Source: Chaunax sp. Z400
Taxonomy: Eukaryota > Chordata > Actinopteri > Lophiiformes > Chaunacidae
Assembly: GCA_037577475.1 (NCBI GenBank)
Contig: CM075187.1
Coordinates: 27,073,810 to 27,137,809, forward strand
Direction: 5' to 3'
DNA length: 64,000 nucleotides
Shown: piece by piece, positions 58,873 to 64,000 of the stretch
How the letters are laid out: every line of letters begins with the position of its first letter
Numbering within the stretch: position 1 is the first letter of the stretch
Made by a program: the position numbers and the translations under genes
Notes under the pieces: model-generated
Databases searched by the model: none
What the model was told of the DNA's origin: nothing
Seen by the model: the letters and a program-made list of their open reading frames with translations, nothing else

Positions 58873-61800
58873 GTAAGTACAGCCGCTCTGGAGGTTATTG
58901 ATCAGCTTATATTGGATAATACGGCTGCTCTGTTAGTCCGCTGATGGTTGTCAATGAATTAGCCAACAGAGAGTAGAAAGGGAAGAGCATATCAGCAGCA
59001 TTAGTCACACAACACAATTCTGAATGCGTCAGACAGCAAACACAAACACAAAGGTTGAGATGAGATGAGCTGAAAGGATGCACTGACTTACCGTCAGGAA
59101 AAAAATCACAGCTTAGAGACAAAACATCACAACCAATCAGCTCTGAGAGGGACAGAAGGACGGACATGTCCCAACAGAGAAACAGAGACCAGCATGAAGC
59201 ATCTGGGCGACTACAGCTCAGATAACTGTAGGTTTATGTCTGTCCAAACAGGAGACGCGCTTTTCATTCATGAACATAAAGCATCTTTATTTTTTTTTAC
59301 ATTTTATGTGTGTAATTACAGTGATGGTGTTGTAGTTAAGTCTTAGGCACTCAAATGGGATAAGTCGACTTTTTTTTATTAACGACCTGCACACATCTAT
59401 CCACATGTTCTCCAAAACCTTTGGACAGAATTCAATGAAATTTCACACATGCTTCGTAGGAGTCCTAAAGGTGTGCGTCTCATAATTGTTTTCTTCAGAT
59501 TGCTTACTTTTACATTTTAAGGCACATTTGAACTTAGGATATGCTATGATTCTACTATGATAGAGGTTGTGGTCTATCAACATCTGCACAATTTAAGTTT
59601 TCGTCAGGGCATCTGTGTCCGTGGACACGATTGGTAGCAAAAAGAAATATATGTCACCTTTTAAACAATTCAGGTGGATGGGATTCACCGAGGTTCTATT
59701 GACCATTAAGTCCTGATAAGGAAAACCTGGCTGGGCATTATTCCTTACTTCACCTGGGATTTTATCAAACCTAACAAAAACTGAAAAGAAGACTGTCTAT
59801 TGGGGCTTTGTTGGACTCTAAACCACAAGCTGGATGCTTTTGCAGTTGACTGGGAATGACTTTGAATGCAGCATAGCAGCTGTGCCTCACATTTTATGTA
59901 TCCATTCACGTTTTCATACATGTTCTGAATTCTCTTGTGTGTTCATGCTAAACTCAAAACACACTGATGATTAAGTTTAAGTAGCAGAAAAGAGTTTGAC
60001 CTAAATGTATCTGCTTTAGACCGTTTATCGTTGGGCCACGATACCAGTGTTGGTTAGCGATGCTACAACTAGAGGTGTTACTAGTTTACCTATATGTTGT
60101 GGCTTCTGTAGAGTGACGGCACCAATGATGACGTTAGCTAACATTCTTCATTTTTACACAAATGAACTTCGAATAATAAACATGAACTGAAACACAACTT
60201 CCAACTACAAGCTTTGCAGCCTCCGCAGTTAAAACACAAAGGCAAGCTTTGCAGCTTCTGTCTCAGACGTCTACAGTCTGACACAGACTCCAAGCAGAAC
60301 CATCCAGGTCCAGCATGCTGCATTATGAGGGAGAGAGAATAATCAGTTCAACGCAGAACACCTGGAATAATCAGTTCTCTCTCTCATTTCCCTGACCCAC
60401 CCCCACCCCCACTCTCCCTCTCCTGTCACTGAGCTCTAACCAAAACCACACTGCCACGGTTACCATTTTCTGAGTCAAATAGCTTTTATTGATCAGTTAG
60501 TGCTGCATCATCCACACAAAAGCCACATTTCTCCCAAGCATCTCAGAAGTGCGTCTGAAATAAAACTCCTAGAGATCAGTGAGTGAAGCCACCACCATAC
60601 GAAGGACGTGTACGTGTAGCGGCATCATGTACCGAAAGGACAGGCAGTAACACCAATGAGCTGTGTCGTTTCATTTCCCTTCTGATATATAATCAATACT
60701 GTATTTGCACAAATTAAAATACAATTCTGCCTTTTTTATCTAGAAATAGTGAAAATAATGATTTTAGCCGTTTAGCTCCATTCACTCCATTCATTTAGGA
60801 CTCATTAGAGCGCCCTCTAGGTGAACTGCAGCTGATTTAGGTACAACAGAGTTAATAAGGAGTGAAGAGGCTGCATGTAGAATGGTAGTGGCGACACCTG
60901 CCAATACAACAACTTAATACACAACATCAGATAAAGTCGTGGTTTTTGTAAAATATACTACATGGATTTACACATTTATTTTTACATTTATACATAGATT
61001 TTAAAGCATATTATATGATTCAAGGATGCAGCATTTCCCTATCAAAAAGGGAACCTGACCACCTAATTATGGCGACTTATTTAACGTAGGAACTAGTTTA
61101 TACAATTCATGTTGATATTTTAAAGCATATAGTTGCCAAGTGGTGAGGCAAAGATTGACTGTATAAAGGTAACGCATGAGAAGCTGCTCCTTGTGATTCG
61201 AAATGAGACACTTCATGTCTCCACAGTGGGTGTGTTTGCCTCACCCACCCTTCCCCGCCGGGAGTTTTCTTCTTTAGATATGTGTTCTTAATTTCTTTTT
61301 AAATAACAATACAGGAATTAAAGGTACAAGACAAAAAAATAACATATCCTGGTAAAGCTAATGACAATAGCCTCAGTCCAAATATAAAGCAGCTTTTCTT
61401 TAAGAACAGTCTGTATGCTGAGTGAGAATAAGAGGAGAACACAGAAGGTGCTTTACCACTTTTCAGACCTTACCAAACAAGCCTCTTCTATCTCAGTCTC
61501 TTCATGTGTAACATGTTGGCCATGTCTCTCACCCATAAATCATAGATGATCACCGCTTTCATTCCAAACTCGTGAGATTAGCTTTTTTACAATCACCATT
61601 CCAAAACAAAACCATCGGTTTGGAAGAGAAAAGGTGGCAGTTGAGATAGAAAAAGCCATGTTTTAAACTGCCTAAGGTAAACGTGAGCTCTGACATTCAT
61701 CCCTTTCATTTCTATACTTAGCTAATCTGCCCACACCTGTTTGACTCCTGTTGTTCTGAATAGTGCTCTGGTTTGTAAAAAAGAAAAGAAAAAGGAAACC

Positions 61801-64000
61801 ACTCTGTGGATAGTAGGATCAAATGTATTTATTGCCTCCATACAATCATGCCAGGACCTCAATGTTATGCTTTCTAAAATCATCTCAGATTTTCAGGTAT
61901 CTGGAAAAGCTTATCGTAGGGATATTAGATCCTCATCGTAACTTTGCAAATCAGGCACAGCTGCCGTCAACATAGATTACATTACATTACAAATACCTCT
62001 GTTTCCAAGGTATAAGAGAGCCTATGTAAGTATTTGGAGCCTTAATATACAGTTTTAGAGTTTTATAAACCATCATCTGCAAAGCTGGATGTGAATGCTG
62101 CTCGTTTTCATCCTCCACTACTTTAATATGCTCACTGCAGATCTCCAGATCTGGTGAGTGGTGCTGGAAAGGTTTGTGTATTTTCTGAACAGAACCATTA
62201 TAACTGTTTCCAGCCTCTTTGCAGAAACTGGAAACGATCCATAGTGGCAAAGACTGGTGCTCCTCCTCGCATTATCTTTTTTATAGCGCTGGATCACACA
62301 TGGTGATTAATTCCTACATTGTTCTGAGTATAAAAAGAAATCTCCTTCTCTCCTTCTCACCCTCCTGTTGTCACTCCCCCTCCCTCCTCCCAATTATTTA
62401 TTGAGTAGGGGTGAGAGAGAGAAGGTAAAGGGTAAGTTAAATAATTCAGTGAGGATCCGGTAACAGAAGGACTGGGGCTGTTTTCCTGTTTACATCACCA
62501 TGATCAGAGCATATCTGCATAACACTCCTGCTTTAAACTTCATATTTAACGTGTCCACATCATTCTGCGTATAGGATGAGTTCATTTGAGAGAACGGTTT
62601 CATGATGCCACACGGTCACCAGTGCAGACTCAGACAGACTGATCCAGCCTGTTGATGACTCCTGTTACGTGATCCTGAGTGAAACCTGAGCAGCAGCTCC
62701 CAGACTTTAGACGCTGGTGTTACATTAACCAGACACCGCCGCTGTCAGCCCCAGAGCATCTGGGCCACCTGTTGATGTTCAGTTTGCACATTTACTGAAA
62801 GGCATGGAAAACTTTTGGATATATCAGGTAGAAAAGCTGGAGGAAGAACAAGCCAAGCAGAAGCAGCAGACTGACCAGCATGGTGGAGATGGTGGAGATG
62901 GTGGAGATGATGGAGATGAGGTGTGGATGCTTTGAAGAGTTGTTGATGATTTTTCCTGTGTTGTGCTGAAGTGATGCTTTATGGTTGTGGTGTAATCGGT
63001 CCTCTCAGAGGTGTTATGGCATCGTTTGGTGGATTCATAGAGAGGATAAGATTTGTGCTTCATAATGTTTTTTCTCTATCGTTTTGAAATCAAGACCAAA
63101 TTGTCACATTTTTAACAGGTAATGACTGCGATCAGGATTTAATAAGTACCTCAACATGTAAGACATGGAGCTCATGACCATAACATTACGGTTCGGCCTG
63201 TGTGCTTCACTCTCAGCTCATTGCATTGTGGGTCTTTTCTCTTCTGAGATGCTTCTGAGAAATGAAATAACATCCAGTGACAGTGGTGGAGTCTTCACAT
63301 CATTTACTTCAGTAAATACATTAAAGTATACGTCTCTATAATGTACTTATAGTATCAAAAGTAAATGCTTTCATAGTGCAGGATGGTATCTTTCATGTGA
63401 AGCTAGAATCACTACTTTTTATGGTGTTATTATATTATATATAATTCAACATATTTGATTTGTTTACCACATTTTTTACATCGTTAAACTGAAAGGTGAC
63501 GAGTAACTAAAGATGTCCAATAAATGTAATAGAGTAAAAAGTACTATCCATCCTTCTGAAATGAAGAACAGGAGAAAGTGAAAGGTTTTCTAAACTGCTC
63601 TAAATTCTGTCATTTAGAGGAGAGAAATCTGTCACCACTTATGAAGATGAATTAGGTCACCGTGAAAAATGTAGCACTTTTTTTTCCATGTCAATAAATA
63701 ATAAAATATGAATAAATGTTTAATGTGAAATAGTTTTTAATGATGAAGAACTTTGTAATGAAGTGATCACTGCCTGCCTGCATTCAAGCGATGCACACTA
63801 ACAGACCTACATTTGTGTGAGCTGGCTGTGTCACGGTCGACCTTTATGTCTCCCAGAATCCATCAGTGTAAAATACAAATTTAGAAATATAGAATTCAGT
63901 CACACTTCTGCTACGTAATAAAAGAGCAGGCCCAGCTGCTCCCACAGCAATCTTATTATTTTCAATGTTATTTTCATGATATAATTAGTGCCTCAACACT
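58873..64000 (+). other. apba1 intron 3 (partial)
   Basis: 5.1 kb after the coding-exon donor with no PTB or PDZ exon. It contains a 9-bp (ATGGTGGAG-like) minisatellite at about 62877-62917 and no other recognised element. Open frames at 60138-60323, 61741-62404 and 62824-63063 have no recognisable content. Confidence 0.7.
62877..62917. repeat. GATGGTGGA minisatellite
   Basis: About four and a half units of a 9-bp motif (ATGGTGGAG and variants) in apba1 intron 3. It produces a Ser/Pro-rich open frame on the minus strand that is an artefact. Confidence 0.9.

Noticed and set aside
58873..58944. C-terminal 23 codons of the long apba1 open frame
   Set aside because: A GTAAGT donor follows codon 524 at a position matching the human exon border, so the remaining frame is intron read-through.

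Overview
The window is nuclear DNA from a ray-finned (teleost) fish. Long introns, short GT-AG exons, long CA/TG microsatellites and a dense load of teleost-type transposon relics (Tc1, hAT-like, PIF/Harbinger-like, Gypsy, LINE tails, tRNA-derived SINE) all point that way. I cannot name the species. Almost all long open frames are shadows or simple-repeat artefacts. The real genes were found by reconstructing exons.

Left third (1-23.8 kb), minus strand: two genes in tandem. mxd1 has six coding exons between 2919 and 16667 (222 codons plus stop) and encodes the MAX dimerization repressor. snrnp27 has six coding exons between 18639 and 23807 (154 codons plus stop) and encodes the 27-kDa U4/U6.U5 tri-snRNP SR protein. 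As I recall, the same pair sits in the same order in human 2p13. A cluster of seven CCAAT boxes lies just upstream of mxd1. Introns of both genes carry related non-autonomous DNA transposons, and snrnp27 intron 1 carries a dead Tc1 element.

Middle (24-40 kb): a gene-poor, decayed stretch. It holds a LINE 3' end, a frameshifted minus-strand fragment of a fish SAMD3-like family, a two-exon relic of an axonemal dynein heavy chain (DNAH2-like), and a LINE reverse-transcriptase relic. It also holds the most interesting item: two tandem plus-strand genes (coding exons 33630-34016 and 39042-39428). Each encodes a 128-residue protein made of only a signal peptide and one C2 domain of the perforin C-terminal type. 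The proteins are 70% identical without gaps. Each gene appears to have a duplicated promoter and a non-coding first exon (around 31.97-32.08 kb and 35.27-35.41 kb), and each has a 14-nt leader in front of the ATG in exon 2. One copy keeps all the putative calcium-binding aspartates; the other has Asn for Asp at residue 35.

Right third (40.2 kb to the end), plus strand: the 5' part of apba1 (Mint1/X11-alpha). It has a CpG-rich non-coding exon ending at 40403, a 51-bp non-coding exon at 55466-55516, and a large first coding exon (start 57301, donor after 58872) carrying the Munc18- and CASK-binding modules. The PTB and PDZ exons must lie beyond the window. The roughly 15-kb first intron is filled with repeats: a dispersed family with three copies in the window, Harbinger-like pieces, several inverted-repeat elements, a Gypsy RNase H relic and a near-perfect hairpin at 51215-51263.

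The mxd1-snrnp27 block and apba1 are on different human chromosomes as I recall, so the decayed middle may mark an old rearrangement junction into which the C2 genes were placed or expanded.
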